64,000 bases of DNA from assembly GCF_900130035.1 (NCBI RefSeq), contig NZ_FQXQ01000001.1:682001-746000 (forward strand), written 5' to 3'. Under the pieces are notes generated by a model. That model saw nothing but the letters and a program-made list of their open reading frames with translations. It was not told the DNA's origin and made no database searches. This document shows positions 46,597 through 55,954 of this stretch, piece by piece. Positions within the stretch are counted from its first letter, which is position 1. Each line of letters begins with the position of its first letter. This DNA comes from Wenyingzhuangia marina (GTDB lineage Bacteria > Bacteroidota > Bacteroidia > Flavobacteriales > Flavobacteriaceae). Both the position numbers and the translations under genes were made by a program.

Positions 46597-47378
46597 AAAT
46601 TTACTTGCTCAATGGTAGTATTGTCGATTTCTTTTACAAGATGATTTAAGGTATTGATATTACTGTTGCTCATTAAATAATGTTCTCCTGGAGTGATATT
46701 GTCGTTTAGCAATAGTTGCTCGGATAGTATTTTTTCTGTTTGTTTAGCTACAGCAAAACCAGAATCTATAATGGTTACTTTGTTCCCAATAATTTCTCTA
46801 ATCTTTGGAATAAGATAAGGGTAATGAGAACAACCCAAAACCAAGTAATCTATGTTGTGACTTATCATTGGTTTTAAATATTTCTGTAAAAGTAATTCCA
46901 TTTCAATAGAATCTACCAAATTGTTTTCTATTAAAGGAACCAATCCAGTTCCTTCTTGTTCTATAACCAAAATATTAGAGGCAAATTCTTTGGCTGTTTT
47001 ATGAAATAAATCGCTGCTTAAAGTTCCTTTGGTTGCTAAAATACCAATGGCTTTAGTTAAGGTGGCAAGAGCAGCAGGTTTAATGGCTGGTTCTATACCA
47101 ATAAAAGGGATGTCAAAAGTTTTTCTTAAAATGTCGATGGCATTAGTGGTAGCAGTATTGCAAGCAACTACAATTATTTTAGCCCCTTTGTTAATTAATA
47201 TTTCTGAATTTTTAAGACAGATATCTATAATTTCCTGTTTGGATTTGTTTCCATACGGAGCATTTTTACTATCGGCTAAATAGAGCGTGTTTTCATTAGG
47301 TAATCTATGAATAATTTCTTTCCAAATAGAGGTGCCTCCTACTCCAGAATCAAAAACGCCAATAGGATTATCTTTCAT
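46593..47378 (-). CDS. murI: Glutamate racemase
   Basis: 261 residues from the ATG at 47378 (MKDNPIGVFDSGVGGTSIW). Converts L- to D-glutamate for peptidoglycan. The catalytic cysteines lie in VVACNTATT and VLGCSHYPYLIP. The frame is open 33 bp further upstream, but the family starts at MKDNPIG. Downstream of the ompH pair and separated from it by a terminator. Confidence 0.95.
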   Translation of the reverse strand: MKDNPIGVFDSGVGGTSIWKEIIHRLPNENTLYLADSKNAPYGNKSKQEIIDICLKNSEILINKGAKIIVVACNTATTNAIDILRKTFDIPFIGIEPAIKPAALATLTKAIGILATKGTLSSDLFHKTAKEFASNILVIEQEGTGLVPLIENNLVDSIEMELLLQKYLKPMISHNIDYLVLGCSHYPYLIPKIREIIGNKVTIIDSGFAVAKQTEKILSEQLLLNDNITPGEHYLMSNSNINTLNHLVKEIDNTTIEQVNF

Positions 47379-47421
47379 ATTTTTTAAGTGTATAATTGCA
47401 AATCTCGACAAAACAATGCAT

Positions 47422-47453
47422 AAAAAAAAGCGCTATGAAAGAATAGCGCTTTT
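47422..47453 (-). terminator. Intrinsic terminator after the bamA-ompH operon
   Basis: AAAGCGCTAT-GAAAGA-ATAGCGCTTT, with the T run on the minus strand (A run 47423-47429). Lies between the second ompH and murI. Confidence 0.88.
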
Positions 47454-47476
47454 ATGATTTTTTATAATAGTTTTAA

Positions 47477-47977
47477 TTATTTAATACCTAATCTAGTTTT
47501 AATTGCTCCAGAAATGTCTTCACCTTCAGCGTAAATTAATGTTCTAGCATCTAAGATATATTGAATACCTTTTTCTTTAGCATAAGCTTTAATTGCGTCT
47601 TGAGCTTTTTTAACAATAGGCTCTAACATTTCGTTTTGCTTGTTTTGTAATTCTTGAGAAGCAGCTTGTTGTAATTGTTGAATTTTAGCTTGCTCTTGTT
47701 GAACTTCCATAGCTCTTTGTTGATTTTCTTCTGGAGTTTTTGATTTTTCTTCAGCAGTATATTTATCATACTTTGCTTTTAAGGCAGTAGATGCAGATTT
47801 GATTTCAGATTCATAGGTTTTTCCTAGTTTCTCCATATCAGCTTGCATTGCCTTAGCCTCTGGCATAGAAGCTACAACTTCGTCTAAATTAATGTGAGCA
47901 ATTTTTTGTGCGTTAGCAAATTGTGTGAATCCTAAAGCTATAATTGCAATTAAAAATGTAGTTTTTACTTGTTTCAT
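47477..47977 (-). CDS. OmpH/Skp-family periplasmic chaperone (second copy)
   Basis: 166 residues with a signal peptide ending ANAQ (~24), then the Skp/OmpH fold: a short beta segment (KIAHINLDEVVASMPEAKAM), long helical tentacles rich in Lys, Glu and Gln (~45-125), and the returning strand (KGIQYILDARTLIYAEG). It should hold unfolded outer-membrane proteins for BamA. It starts 12 bp after the other OmpH-like gene. Confidence 0.92.
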   Translation of the reverse strand: MKQVKTTFLIAIIALGFTQFANAQKIAHINLDEVVASMPEAKAMQADMEKLGKTYESEIKSASTALKAKYDKYTAEEKSKTPEENQQRAMEVQQEQAKIQQLQQAASQELQNKQNEMLEPIVKKAQDAIKAYAKEKGIQYILDARTLIYAEGEDISGAIKTRLGIK

Positions 47978-47989
47978 TTGGTTATTTGT

Positions 47990-48676
47990 TTAATCGTTTC
48001 GTTTTTTTCGTTCTTCTTCTCTTTTGAGTCTGTCTTCTTCTCGTTTCTTTCTTTGTTCTTCTATTCTTTTTTCTCTTGCTTTTCTGGCGATTTCTCTTTT
48101 AATAGCATCCTCTTCTTTCTCAATTTCTTTTTTAGATTTTTGGATGTATTTTAATACAAGCTCGCTAATATCGTAATTATTATTGGTATATAACATCACT
48201 ATTGATGAAGATTTCTCAAAAATCATGTCATATTTTCGAAGTTGAGCAATTGTTTGTACTGCGTTATAAACCAAATCTTGGTATGGAGTTACCAATTGTT
48301 TTCTCAGCTCAAATAATTTTCCTTCGGTACCAAAATAAGTATTTTCTACTTTAGTAATTTCATCTTCATACATTTTTATTTCAAGTTCTCTTTCTTTTAT
48401 TAAATCTTCGGTTAACAAAGGTTTTTCATTTAAGAACTCTTCTTTCATGGTGTTTAACTTAAGATACATTTTATCTAAGTTTTTTTTCCATGTAGTTGTT
48501 TCGTTATCTAATTTGTTTTGGGCTTCTGCATAAGAAGGTATTTTACTTAAAACATATTCGATGTCTACAAAACCAATTCTTTGTAATTGTTGTTGCGCAT
48601 TGGCACTAAATCCAAAGAAAAGTGAAAATATAAATATTTTTTTAATGAACTTATATATATTGTTAGAAATAATCAT
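47990..48676 (-). CDS. OmpH/Skp-family periplasmic chaperone with a charged C-terminal tail (first copy)
   Basis: 228 residues from the ATG at 48676; the frame is open to 48772 but that part lies within bamA and would precede the signal peptide (ends ANAQ). The core resembles the second OmpH (RIGFVDIEYVLSKIPSYAEA, then helices). The last ~50 residues are almost only Lys, Arg and Glu, a long charged helix absent from the second copy. On DNA this gives a nearly pure pyrimidine tract on the plus strand (about 47,998-48,130). It follows bamA after 7 bp. Confidence 0.9.
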   Translation of the reverse strand: MIISNNIYKFIKKIFIFSLFFGFSANAQQQLQRIGFVDIEYVLSKIPSYAEAQNKLDNETTTWKKNLDKMYLKLNTMKEEFLNEKPLLTEDLIKERELEIKMYEDEITKVENTYFGTEGKLFELRKQLVTPYQDLVYNAVQTIAQLRKYDMIFEKSSSIVMLYTNNNYDISELVLKYIQKSKKEIEKEEDAIKREIARKAREKRIEEQRKKREEDRLKREEERKKRND

Positions 48677-48683
48677 GCCATTT

Positions 48684-51284
48684 TTAAAATTGTTGTCCGA
48701 TGATGAAATGAGTTTGCCAACCAGACTTACCAACTTCACCAGGAACGTTATCAAATCCGTGTCCAAAGTCAATCCCTAATAATCCAAAGGCTGGCATAAA
48801 TATACGAATTCCTAATCCAGCAGATTTCTTTACATCAAAAGGGTTAAATTTACTAAAGTTACTATATGCATTACCAGCTTCTACAAACCCTAAAGCATAA
48901 ATAGATGCAGATGGATTTAATGTAATTGGATAACGAACTTCCATAGAAAATTTATCATATACTGTAGCTCCAACAAACTCAGAAGTTGTTGTTGTTTGAC
49001 CTCCAAAGTTAGATAATGAACTGTTTGGGTATCCTCTCAATCCAATTACTTCTCTACCATCAAAACTGTTGGTGTTTAATCCATCACCTCCAACAAAATA
49101 TCTTTCAAAAGGAACTTCTCCTAATTTACCATTGTAATTTCCTAGGTATCCGAATTGAGCATTGGTCATTAAAACAAATTTACCAACCAAAGCAGTGTAC
49201 CATTTGGCTTTTAAATTGATTTTATAATATTCTAACCATTTAAATCTCTCGTTATTGGTGTCGTAATCTTTATTACTAAATAAAGAAAATGGAGGTGTGA
49301 ATTTACCTTCAACAGAAAAAGTAGATCCGTATGAAGGGAATATCAAACTTGGTCCTGCAGAGTTACGTTGTAAAGTTACATTGTATGATAAGTTGTTAGA
49401 AACTCCTGTTCCGTCATCAAAACTTAAAGCACTACCAAAGTTAAATTGGTTTACAGTATATCTTCTATAGCTAATAGTGTTAGAAATAGAGAAGAAATCA
49501 TCTGGCCATTTTAAACGCTCCCCAATTCCAATAGAAGCTCCAAAAATATTTAACTTTTGGCTTTTATCTACCTCGTAATATGATGAACCATATCCGTATT
49601 GTTTGGTATTGTAAATAGAAAAACTTAAAGATCTTGGTTTTTTACCTCCCAACCACGGTTCTGTAAACGATAAACTATTAGTGGTAGAGAATCTACTTGC
49701 TTGTAATCTTAAAGATAATTGTTGACCATCACCTAATGGTAAAGGTTTGTATTCTTCTTTTTTGAATACGTTACGTAGTGAGAAATTGTTGAAAGATAAT
49801 CCTAAAGTACCGATAAAAGATCCACTACCATAACCTCCTTGTAGTTCTATTTGGCTAGATCCTTTTTCTGTAAGACTATATTCTATCCCAACGGTTTTAT
49901 CTGCATAGTTAGGTTGTAAGTCAGGGCTAATGGCCTCGGCATCAAAGAATCCCATTTGTCCTAATTCTCTAATAGAACGAATAATATTATCTTTGCTGTA
50001 TAAATCTCCTGGTCTGGTGCGTAATTCCCTATAAATCACATGGTCATTTGTTTTGTCGTTACCAACTACAGCAACATGGCTAATAGTTGCCTGGTCATCT
50101 TCATGTATTCTAATTTCAACTGTAATAGAGTCATTCTCAACTTTGGTTTCAACAAGATTTATTTGAGAGAATAAATATCCACTATTTTGATACATAGTGG
50201 TGATGTCGTCAGAATCTGGAGTTCCATCTCCTTTAACACGTTCTTCTAATGTTTTAGAATCATAAACATCTCCTTTTTCAATTCTTAAGATTCTTTGAAG
50301 ATCTTCACTTTTGTAAGATTTATTTCCTAAGAATTTAATTTCTTTATAAAAGTATTTGTTACCTTCTTCAATATTTAAATGTAAATCAACTGTTTTTTTA
50401 CCTTCGTTCCATGTAATACTATCGGCAACAATTCTCGCATCACGGAATCCTTTACGACGATATTTTTCAATTAATTTTTTCTTGTCTTCTTCGTAGTTGT
50501 CTTCTACATATTTTGAACGTTTCCAAAATCTACCCCAGAATTTTCTTTTGGTATCTTTAAGAGCCTTTCTAACGTCTTTATCGCTAAATTGGTCATTCCC
50601 CTCTATGTTAATGTCTTTTATTTTTACCAATTTACCTTTGTCTATATATACAATAGCATTTTTCTGATTGGCATTTTCCGGATTATCAACAGTAGAAATA
50701 TTAACCTTTGCTTTTAAGTACCCTTTATCAATGTAAAATTGTCTGATGTAATTTTCAGTAGAAGTAATTAAGTTTTCAGTAAGCATTTTACCAGTGGTAA
50801 GACCAGTATCTTTTTTAAAGGTTTTTTCTTTAGAATTACTAACACCTACAAATTTAATTTCGTTTAGTTGAGGAAGTTCTTTGACAGCAATTTCTAGGTA
50901 AACAGTATTACCCTCCATTTTGGTAATAAATACTTCTACATCACTAAATCTATCAGATTTGTGTAGTTTTTTAATTGCACTGGTTAATTTATCTCCCGGT
51001 ATTTTTATTTCTTGTCCTGTTTTAAGTCCAGAATAAGAAATAACAGATGCTTCAGAAAAAGCGTTTGTTCCAGTAACACTAATTCCTCCTAAAAGATAAT
51101 TTTTTGGCGTACTAAAGTCTGGCTGATTTTGGTTAGAAAAAGTATTGTTTGTATTTACACTAACTTCACCGGAAGTATTATTTTCTTCATTTGATATTTC
51201 TTGTTTGTTTTCTTCTTGAGCACATACAAGATTTGTAATGAAAATGATTAATATAAATAAGTAATTTTTAAATAGTTTGTTCAT
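48684..51284 (-). CDS. bamA: Outer-membrane protein assembly factor BamA
   Basis: 866 residues. BamA folds beta-barrel proteins into the outer membrane. Signal peptide (ends LVCAQ), an Asn/Glu-rich spacer (~24-60), POTRA repeats (~65-430) and the C-terminal 16-strand barrel with the conserved GLRGYPNSS (VRGF/Y-like) loop and a final HFIIGQQF with terminal Phe. The start overlaps uppS by 17 bp. The operon supplies the insertase together with two chaperones. Confidence 0.95.
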   Translation of the reverse strand: MNKLFKNYLFILIIFITNLVCAQEENKQEISNEENNTSGEVSVNTNNTFSNQNQPDFSTPKNYLLGGISVTGTNAFSEASVISYSGLKTGQEIKIPGDKLTSAIKKLHKSDRFSDVEVFITKMEGNTVYLEIAVKELPQLNEIKFVGVSNSKEKTFKKDTGLTTGKMLTENLITSTENYIRQFYIDKGYLKAKVNISTVDNPENANQKNAIVYIDKGKLVKIKDINIEGNDQFSDKDVRKALKDTKRKFWGRFWKRSKYVEDNYEEDKKKLIEKYRRKGFRDARIVADSITWNEGKKTVDLHLNIEEGNKYFYKEIKFLGNKSYKSEDLQRILRIEKGDVYDSKTLEERVKGDGTPDSDDITTMYQNSGYLFSQINLVETKVENDSITVEIRIHEDDQATISHVAVVGNDKTNDHVIYRELRTRPGDLYSKDNIIRSIRELGQMGFFDAEAISPDLQPNYADKTVGIEYSLTEKGSSQIELQGGYGSGSFIGTLGLSFNNFSLRNVFKKEEYKPLPLGDGQQLSLRLQASRFSTTNSLSFTEPWLGGKKPRSLSFSIYNTKQYGYGSSYYEVDKSQKLNIFGASIGIGERLKWPDDFFSISNTISYRRYTVNQFNFGSALSFDDGTGVSNNLSYNVTLQRNSAGPSLIFPSYGSTFSVEGKFTPPFSLFSNKDYDTNNERFKWLEYYKINLKAKWYTALVGKFVLMTNAQFGYLGNYNGKLGEVPFERYFVGGDGLNTNSFDGREVIGLRGYPNSSLSNFGGQTTTTSEFVGATVYDKFSMEVRYPITLNPSASIYALGFVEAGNAYSNFSKFNPFDVKKSAGLGIRIFMPAFGLLGIDFGHGFDNVPGEVGKSGWQTHFIIGQQF

Positions 51285-52029
51285 GTTCTCCTTCTAATTG
51301 TTCACTGGTTTTTCCAAACCTTCTTTCTCTGTTTTGATATACTTCTACCGCTTTGAACAAATCCTCTCTTCTAAAATCAGGCCAAAGTGTTTCAGTAAAA
51401 TATAATTCAGCATAAGCTAACTGCCATAATAGATAGTTACTTAGCCTTTGTTCTCCACTAGTACGGATCATTAAATCTACGTCTGGTAGGTTTTGTGTGT
51501 ATAAGTTTTGTTGAATTACGTCTTCTGAAATATCTTCAGAATTTAAAATACCATTTTTTACATCTGTAGCAATTTTTTTGATGCAAGATGTAATTTCCTC
51601 TCTACTACCATAACTTAAACAAAAAGTTAAGGTGATTTTATCGTTGTTTTTGGTAGCTTCAAGAACATTGTTAAGTGTTGTTTGGGCTTTTTTAGGTAAA
51701 TCGTGTAATCTACCAATAGCTTCAACTTTAACTTCTTTTCTTTGAAATTCGGGTAATTCTTTTTTTAAAGCACTAACTAATAAATTCATTAAGGCATCTA
51801 CTTCAAGTTTTGGACGATTCCAGTTTTCTGTAGAAAAAGCATATAATGTAATAGCCTCAGTTCCCAAATCTTTAGCGGCTTCAACAGATTCTCTTACAGC
51901 GGTTAGTGCATTTCTATGACCAAAAATTCTGGCCATCCCTTTTTTCTTTGCCCAACGACCATTACCATCCATAATAATAGCGATGTGCTTAGGTACTTTA
52001 TTTTGTTTTAGTTTTTCTAGTAAACTCAT
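51268..52029 (-). CDS. uppS: Isoprenyl transferase (undecaprenyl diphosphate synthase)
   Basis: 253 residues. Makes the C55 lipid carrier for wall and glycan synthesis. Motifs: IAIIMDGNGRWAKKKG (catalytic Asp), GHRNAL, LYAFSTENWNRP, and DLMIRTSGEQRLSNYLLWQ with AYAELYFT. The 3' end overlaps bamA by 17 bp and the start shares one base with the stop of the DUF6089-like gene. Confidence 0.96.
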   Translation of the reverse strand: MSLLEKLKQNKVPKHIAIIMDGNGRWAKKKGMARIFGHRNALTAVRESVEAAKDLGTEAITLYAFSTENWNRPKLEVDALMNLLVSALKKELPEFQRKEVKVEAIGRLHDLPKKAQTTLNNVLEATKNNDKITLTFCLSYGSREEITSCIKKIATDVKNGILNSEDISEDVIQQNLYTQNLPDVDLMIRTSGEQRLSNYLLWQLAYAELYFTETLWPDFRREDLFKAVEVYQNRERRFGKTSEQLEGEHEQTI

Positions 52030-52616
52030 TAAAATCTTATTTGGTTTTTACTACCTCTAGGCCATCCAAATGTATAATAAATTGAAGTGCCAATATAGTA
52101 ATAAGCATCCAAAGTGCTTTTGTTTGTTTTAATATTATCTAATACATCAGAAAAAGAAACTCTTGCTTTGGCTTCTAATGAAAAAACAATACGTTTTGTA
52201 AGTGCTTGTTTGTATCCTATTCCTATGGGTAGCGCAGCAGAAAATTTTGTTTTTCCACGGGTATTGTAAAATATAGTTGCAGCTTCAAAAATAAGATAAC
52301 CTGTACTTTTTTTAATCTTTCCTGTTCTTATAAGGTTATATTTTGTGAAGTTAAAATCAATACCTCCTGAAAGTTCTGCTAATTGTGTATTGTAACTTTC
52401 CATTAAATTAACAGCTAGTCTATACGAAATTCTAGGATTCATGTTTTTTTTAATAACTACTCCCCAGTTTTTATTTGATGTTGTAATAGGAAAGGCATCG
52501 TTACGTTCGCCCACAACACTCCCGAGGTTGTACGTAAGACCAGCTTCGTAAACCTGAGAGAAGCCAATGTTGGCAATTAGAAAAGTAAGGATGTACACTA
52601 ACTTTCTCATATTCAT
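52029..52616 (-). CDS. DUF6089-like predicted outer-membrane protein
   Basis: 195 residues (193 if ATG 52610 is used) with a signal peptide (ends IGFSQ) and a small beta-barrel pattern (VYEAGLTYNLGSVVGERNDA, later SIYYTFGWPRGSKNQIRF). I recognise the pattern of the DUF6089 family common next to uppS in flavobacteria. Role unknown. First gene of the uppS-bamA-ompH transcript. Confidence 0.78.
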   Translation of the reverse strand: MNMRKLVYILTFLIANIGFSQVYEAGLTYNLGSVVGERNDAFPITTSNKNWGVVIKKNMNPRISYRLAVNLMESYNTQLAELSGGIDFNFTKYNLIRTGKIKKSTGYLIFEAATIFYNTRGKTKFSAALPIGIGYKQALTKRIVFSLEAKARVSFSDVLDNIKTNKSTLDAYYYIGTSIYYTFGWPRGSKNQIRF

Positions 52617-52629
52617 GATAAAAACAGGG

Positions 52630-52637
52630 CAAATATA
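52630..52637 (-). promoter_or_regulatory. -7 element TATATTTG upstream of the DUF6089-uppS-bamA-ompH operon
   Basis: Perfect TAnnTTTG on the minus strand in the 69-bp gap between nadK and the DUF6089-like gene. Confidence 0.55.
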
Positions 52638-52685
52638 ATTAAACGTAGATAAAATGTTGAAGTAATAACCAATAATACTAGTTAT

Positions 52686-53594
52686 TTATTGTTTAATAAC
52701 AGATTTATTTCTTGTATCATACCCCCATAAAAGTTTATCTCTAAGGGTGTTGATAAATGTATGGTCTTTTAATAGGATGATTTTTGCAGTAAAATTAGCC
52801 TTAGTTACAACAATTTCAGTCTCCACATCAATGGTGCTAACTCTTGAGTCTAAAGAAGCTAAAAACTGATCTTCTCTTCTTAAAACTTTTAATTTAATTT
52901 CTGTATCATCAGAAATTACAATAGGTCTTGCATTCAAGTTGTGTGGGGCAACAGGGGTGATTAAAAAATTATTGGTGTTAGGCATAATTACGGGGCCTTG
53001 ACAACTTAAAGAGTATCCTGTGGAACCTGTTGGGGTTGAGATGATTAAGCCATCTGCCCAATAAGTAGTTAAATATTCGTTGTTTAAATAGGCATCTACT
53101 CCAATCATCGAATTGGTGTCTTTTTTAGCAATGGTTAAATCGTTTAGAGCATAACCTAAAATAGAGAATTCAGGTTGATGTTCATTACTTGTTACTTTTA
53201 ACATTACACGTTCATCAACAGTATAATCTCCTTTTAAGAATTCTTTAATGGCTTTGTTAATTTCATTTTTTTGCACAGTAGCTAAAAACCCTAATCTCCC
53301 TAAGTTGATTCCTAAGATAGGAATGTTTAAATCTTTAATTTGATTAAAAGCCCTAAGAATGGTTCCATCACCACCAAGGGTAATTAAGGCATCAAAAGAG
53401 GTGTCAAGCCCAGATTCTCCATCATAAGTATCTAAATGGTCTACAAACTTAAGTCCGGTGTTTTTAATAGAATCAGCAAAATCAGCGTTGATAAAAACAG
53501 CAGTGTTTGCTTTGTTTAGAGCGTTAATTAAGGTAGAAACATAAACTTCGTGCGAATCTTTATAGACTTGTCCAAAAATGGCTACTTTTTTCAT
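52686..53594 (-). CDS. nadK: NAD kinase
   Basis: 302 residues. Phosphorylates NAD to NADP. Contains the diagnostic TLGGDGTILRAF near residue 72 and the NAD-binding PTGSTGYSLSCQGP. Start at 53594 (MKKVAIFGQVYKDSH). 24 bp downstream of the CBS-domain gene. Confidence 0.96.
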   Translation of the reverse strand: MKKVAIFGQVYKDSHEVYVSTLINALNKANTAVFINADFADSIKNTGLKFVDHLDTYDGESGLDTSFDALITLGGDGTILRAFNQIKDLNIPILGINLGRLGFLATVQKNEINKAIKEFLKGDYTVDERVMLKVTSNEHQPEFSILGYALNDLTIAKKDTNSMIGVDAYLNNEYLTTYWADGLIISTPTGSTGYSLSCQGPVIMPNTNNFLITPVAPHNLNARPIVISDDTEIKLKVLRREDQFLASLDSRVSTIDVETEIVVTKANFTAKIILLKDHTFINTLRDKLLWGYDTRNKSVIKQ

Positions 53595-53618
53595 AGTAAA
53601 ACTTTTAGTAGTGCGAAT

Positions 53619-54278
53619 TTAGATGTTTAAATATTTAATAAAGTATTCTGAACGTTTTTTTAAGCTTTCTAAATATGAATCTTCTGTTAAAGTGTTCAAA
53701 ATGGCATAGTCATACCTTCTAAAAGATTGAATTAATTCATTAATACTTCCAGATTTTACTTTTAAGGTAATTTGTGTGTGTTCTTCATTTTGTTCAGAAA
53801 TAAAAGAACCTAAGATTTGACTATTGTTAGATTCCACAATTTGACAAATCTCAGACATGGAATATTCAATACTATTTTTTTCAAGTAATAAGATGTTTCC
53901 TTCGGTACTTAAAAAATGAGTGTCTGCAAAACAATCTAAAGTATCGTTTAAGTCTAAATAACCAAAATATTCATTTTTTTTATCTACAATAGGTAGTAAA
54001 TTGGTGTTGTTTACGGCAAAATTAGAGAAGACTTCTAATAAAGTATCTTCTTGCTTGGCAAAAAAGAATTCATACAAATATTCTAATTCAGCCAGTTTTT
54101 GATCCTTGTTTTCAATAGAGGTTAAATCTTCTTTAGCAATATTTCCAATAAGCTTTTCCCCATCAATCACGGGGATGTGTGAGTAGGATATTTTTGAAAA
54201 GACTTTTAAAATTTGCTTGATCGTTTTTTGATTACTTACCGCAATTTTGTCTTTAGATATGTAGTTAATAAGTTCCAT
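53619..54278 (-). CDS. CBS-domain protein with an ACT-like C-terminal region
   Basis: 219 residues from the ATG at 54278; the TTG at 54287 is less likely. A CBS pair (~1-125, with SYSHIPVIDGEKLIGNI and NTNLLPIVDKKNEYFGYL) is followed by an ACT-like domain (SMSEICQIVESNNSQILGSF). Such proteins usually sense a nucleotide or amino acid; no catalytic partner domain is present. Next to nadK, which may hint at an adenosine-nucleotide ligand, but that is speculation. Confidence 0.82.
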   Translation of the reverse strand: MELINYISKDKIAVSNQKTIKQILKVFSKISYSHIPVIDGEKLIGNIAKEDLTSIENKDQKLAELEYLYEFFFAKQEDTLLEVFSNFAVNNTNLLPIVDKKNEYFGYLDLNDTLDCFADTHFLSTEGNILLLEKNSIEYSMSEICQIVESNNSQILGSFISEQNEEHTQITLKVKSGSINELIQSFRRYDYAILNTLTEDSYLESLKKRSEYFIKYLNI

Positions 54279-54324
54279 AAATGTCAAATTAAGGAAAATT
54301 GTTAATTGTTCGTTCTATTTTGAA

Positions 54325-54332
54325 TATTTTTG
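54325..54332 (+). promoter_or_regulatory. -7 element TATTTTTG of pdxJ
   Basis: Perfect TAnnTTTG ending 20 bp before the ATG at 54353. TTG triplets lie at spacings of 16 and 23. Confidence 0.55.
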
Positions 54333-54352
54333 CACTCATAAAAATACAGAAT

Positions 54353-55078
54353 ATGGCGGTATTAAGCGTAAATGTTAATAAAATAGCTACATTAAGAAAT
54401 TCAAGAGGAGGAGATGTGCCCAACTTGGTGCAAGTAGCAAAGGATATTGAAGAATTTGGAGGGCAAGGAATTACCATTCACCCAAGGCCAGATGAACGTC
54501 ATATTCGTTATCAAGATGCTTTTGATTTAAAAGAAATAGTCACCACAGAACTAAATATTGAAGGAAACCCTATTCCAAAGTTTAAAAAATTGGTTTTAGA
54601 TGTAAATCCAAAACAAGTGACCTTGGTGCCAGATGGTGATGATAATATTACTTCGGATGCCGGTTGGGATACCATTACACATCAATCTTTTTTAAAGGAC
54701 GTTATTGCCGAATTTAAAGAAGCTGGGATTAGAACTTCTATTTTTATTGACACAGGAAATCCTGCTTTGATAGAAGCTGCTGCAACCACAGGTGCTGATA
54801 GGGTAGAATTGTATACTGAGAAATTTGCTGTAGAATACGGAAAAGGAAATATTGGGGTAATTACCGAATATGCTGAAGCAGCTAAATTGGCCAAACAATT
54901 AGGAATGGGCGTAAATGCAGGTCATGATTTAAGTTTAAAAAACATCAATTTTTTTGCGAAACACATTCCTGAGTTAGATGAGGTTTCTATTGGTCATGCA
55001 TTAATATCAGAAGCATTGTACTACGGATTACAAAACGTGGTAAATATGTATTTATATAAATTACAAGACGTATTATAA
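54353..55078 (+). CDS. pdxJ: Pyridoxine 5'-phosphate synthase
   Basis: 241 residues from the ATG at 54353 (MAVLSVNVNKIATLRNSRGG). Joins 1-deoxyxylulose 5-phosphate and 3-amino-2-oxopropyl phosphate to form PNP in vitamin B6 synthesis. Motifs: GGQGITIHPRPDERHI, VTLVPD, and GVNAGHDLSLKN. The frame is open upstream to 54299, but the promoter and family N terminus support 54353. Its stop overlaps the next ATG by 1 bp. Confidence 0.95.
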   Translation: MAVLSVNVNKIATLRNSRGGDVPNLVQVAKDIEEFGGQGITIHPRPDERHIRYQDAFDLKEIVTTELNIEGNPIPKFKKLVLDVNPKQVTLVPDGDDNITSDAGWDTITHQSFLKDVIAEFKEAGIRTSIFIDTGNPALIEAAATTGADRVELYTEKFAVEYGKGNIGVITEYAEAAKLAKQLGMGVNAGHDLSLKNINFFAKHIPELDEVSIGHALISEALYYGLQNVVNMYLYKLQDVL

Positions 55079-55842
55079 TGGAAGTATTACATTCAAACAT
55101 AATAGGTTCAGGTTTTCCTTTGATTATTCTTCACGGATATTTTGGAATGGGAGATAATTGGAAATCACAGGCGAATAATTTGTCTGGGGATTTTGAAGTT
55201 CATTTGGTAGATCAACGTAATCATGGACGTAGTTTTCATTCAGAAGAATTTAGTTATGAATTAATGGTTCAGGATTTAAAACATTATTTTGAGGTAAAAA
55301 ATATTGATAAAGCCATTGTTTTAGGACATTCTATGGGAGGAAAAACAGCGATGTTATTTGCAGTGGAATATCCTGAGTTGGTAGAAAAATTAGTGGTGGC
55401 AGATATTGCTCCAAAATATTATGCACCACATCATCATACCATTATTGATGCTTTAAATAGTGTAGATTTTTCTATTTTAAAATTAAGAACTGAAGTAGAT
55501 GATATTTTAAAACAAAGCATTGCAGAAGAAGGAGTTCGACAGTTTTTGTTAAAAAATGTTTATAGAAAAACCAAAACAGAAATGGCTTTTCGTTTTAATT
55601 TAAAAAGTTTAACAGAGAACAATTCAGAAGTAGGAGAGGCCTTACCTGCTTATACTACCTATAATGGAGAAGTGTTGTTTTTAAGAGGTCAAAAATCAGA
55701 TTATATTTTAGATGATGATTTTGCTTTGATTTCTGCTCATTTTGAAAATGCAAAAATAGAAACAGTATCTAATGCAGGGCATTGGTTGCACGCAGAAAAT
55801 CCATCAGAATTTTATAATAAGTTGATTGCATTTATAAAATAA
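55078..55842 (+). CDS. Alpha/beta hydrolase (YbfF-like esterase)
   Basis: 254 residues: HGYFGMGDNWKSQANNL (oxyanion region), nucleophile elbow GHSMGG (Ser ~90), the acid in the GQKSDYI region and the final histidine in NAGHWLHAENP. Resembles YbfF-type short-chain acyl esterases. Translationally coupled to pdxJ by a one-base overlap. Substrate unknown. Confidence 0.87.
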   Translation: MEVLHSNIIGSGFPLIILHGYFGMGDNWKSQANNLSGDFEVHLVDQRNHGRSFHSEEFSYELMVQDLKHYFEVKNIDKAIVLGHSMGGKTAMLFAVEYPELVEKLVVADIAPKYYAPHHHTIIDALNSVDFSILKLRTEVDDILKQSIAEEGVRQFLLKNVYRKTKTEMAFRFNLKSLTENNSEVGEALPAYTTYNGEVLFLRGQKSDYILDDDFALISAHFENAKIETVSNAGHWLHAENPSEFYNKLIAFIK

Positions 55843-55909
55843 GTCTAATCAGAATTAAATCAATTGAGCATGAATTGATTATACCTTTTGTTGCTTAACA
55901 AAAAAATCG

Positions 55910-55917
55910 TATTTTTG
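55910..55917 (+). promoter_or_regulatory. Promoter of tig (TTG-N19-TATTTTTG)
   Basis: TATTTTTG with TTTTG ending 19 bp upstream (55887-55890), close to the flavobacterial consensus, 37 bp before the tig start. Confidence 0.65.
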
Positions 55918-55954
55918 CACCCAATTTTTTAGAGATTTTAAATAAAATAGTCAA

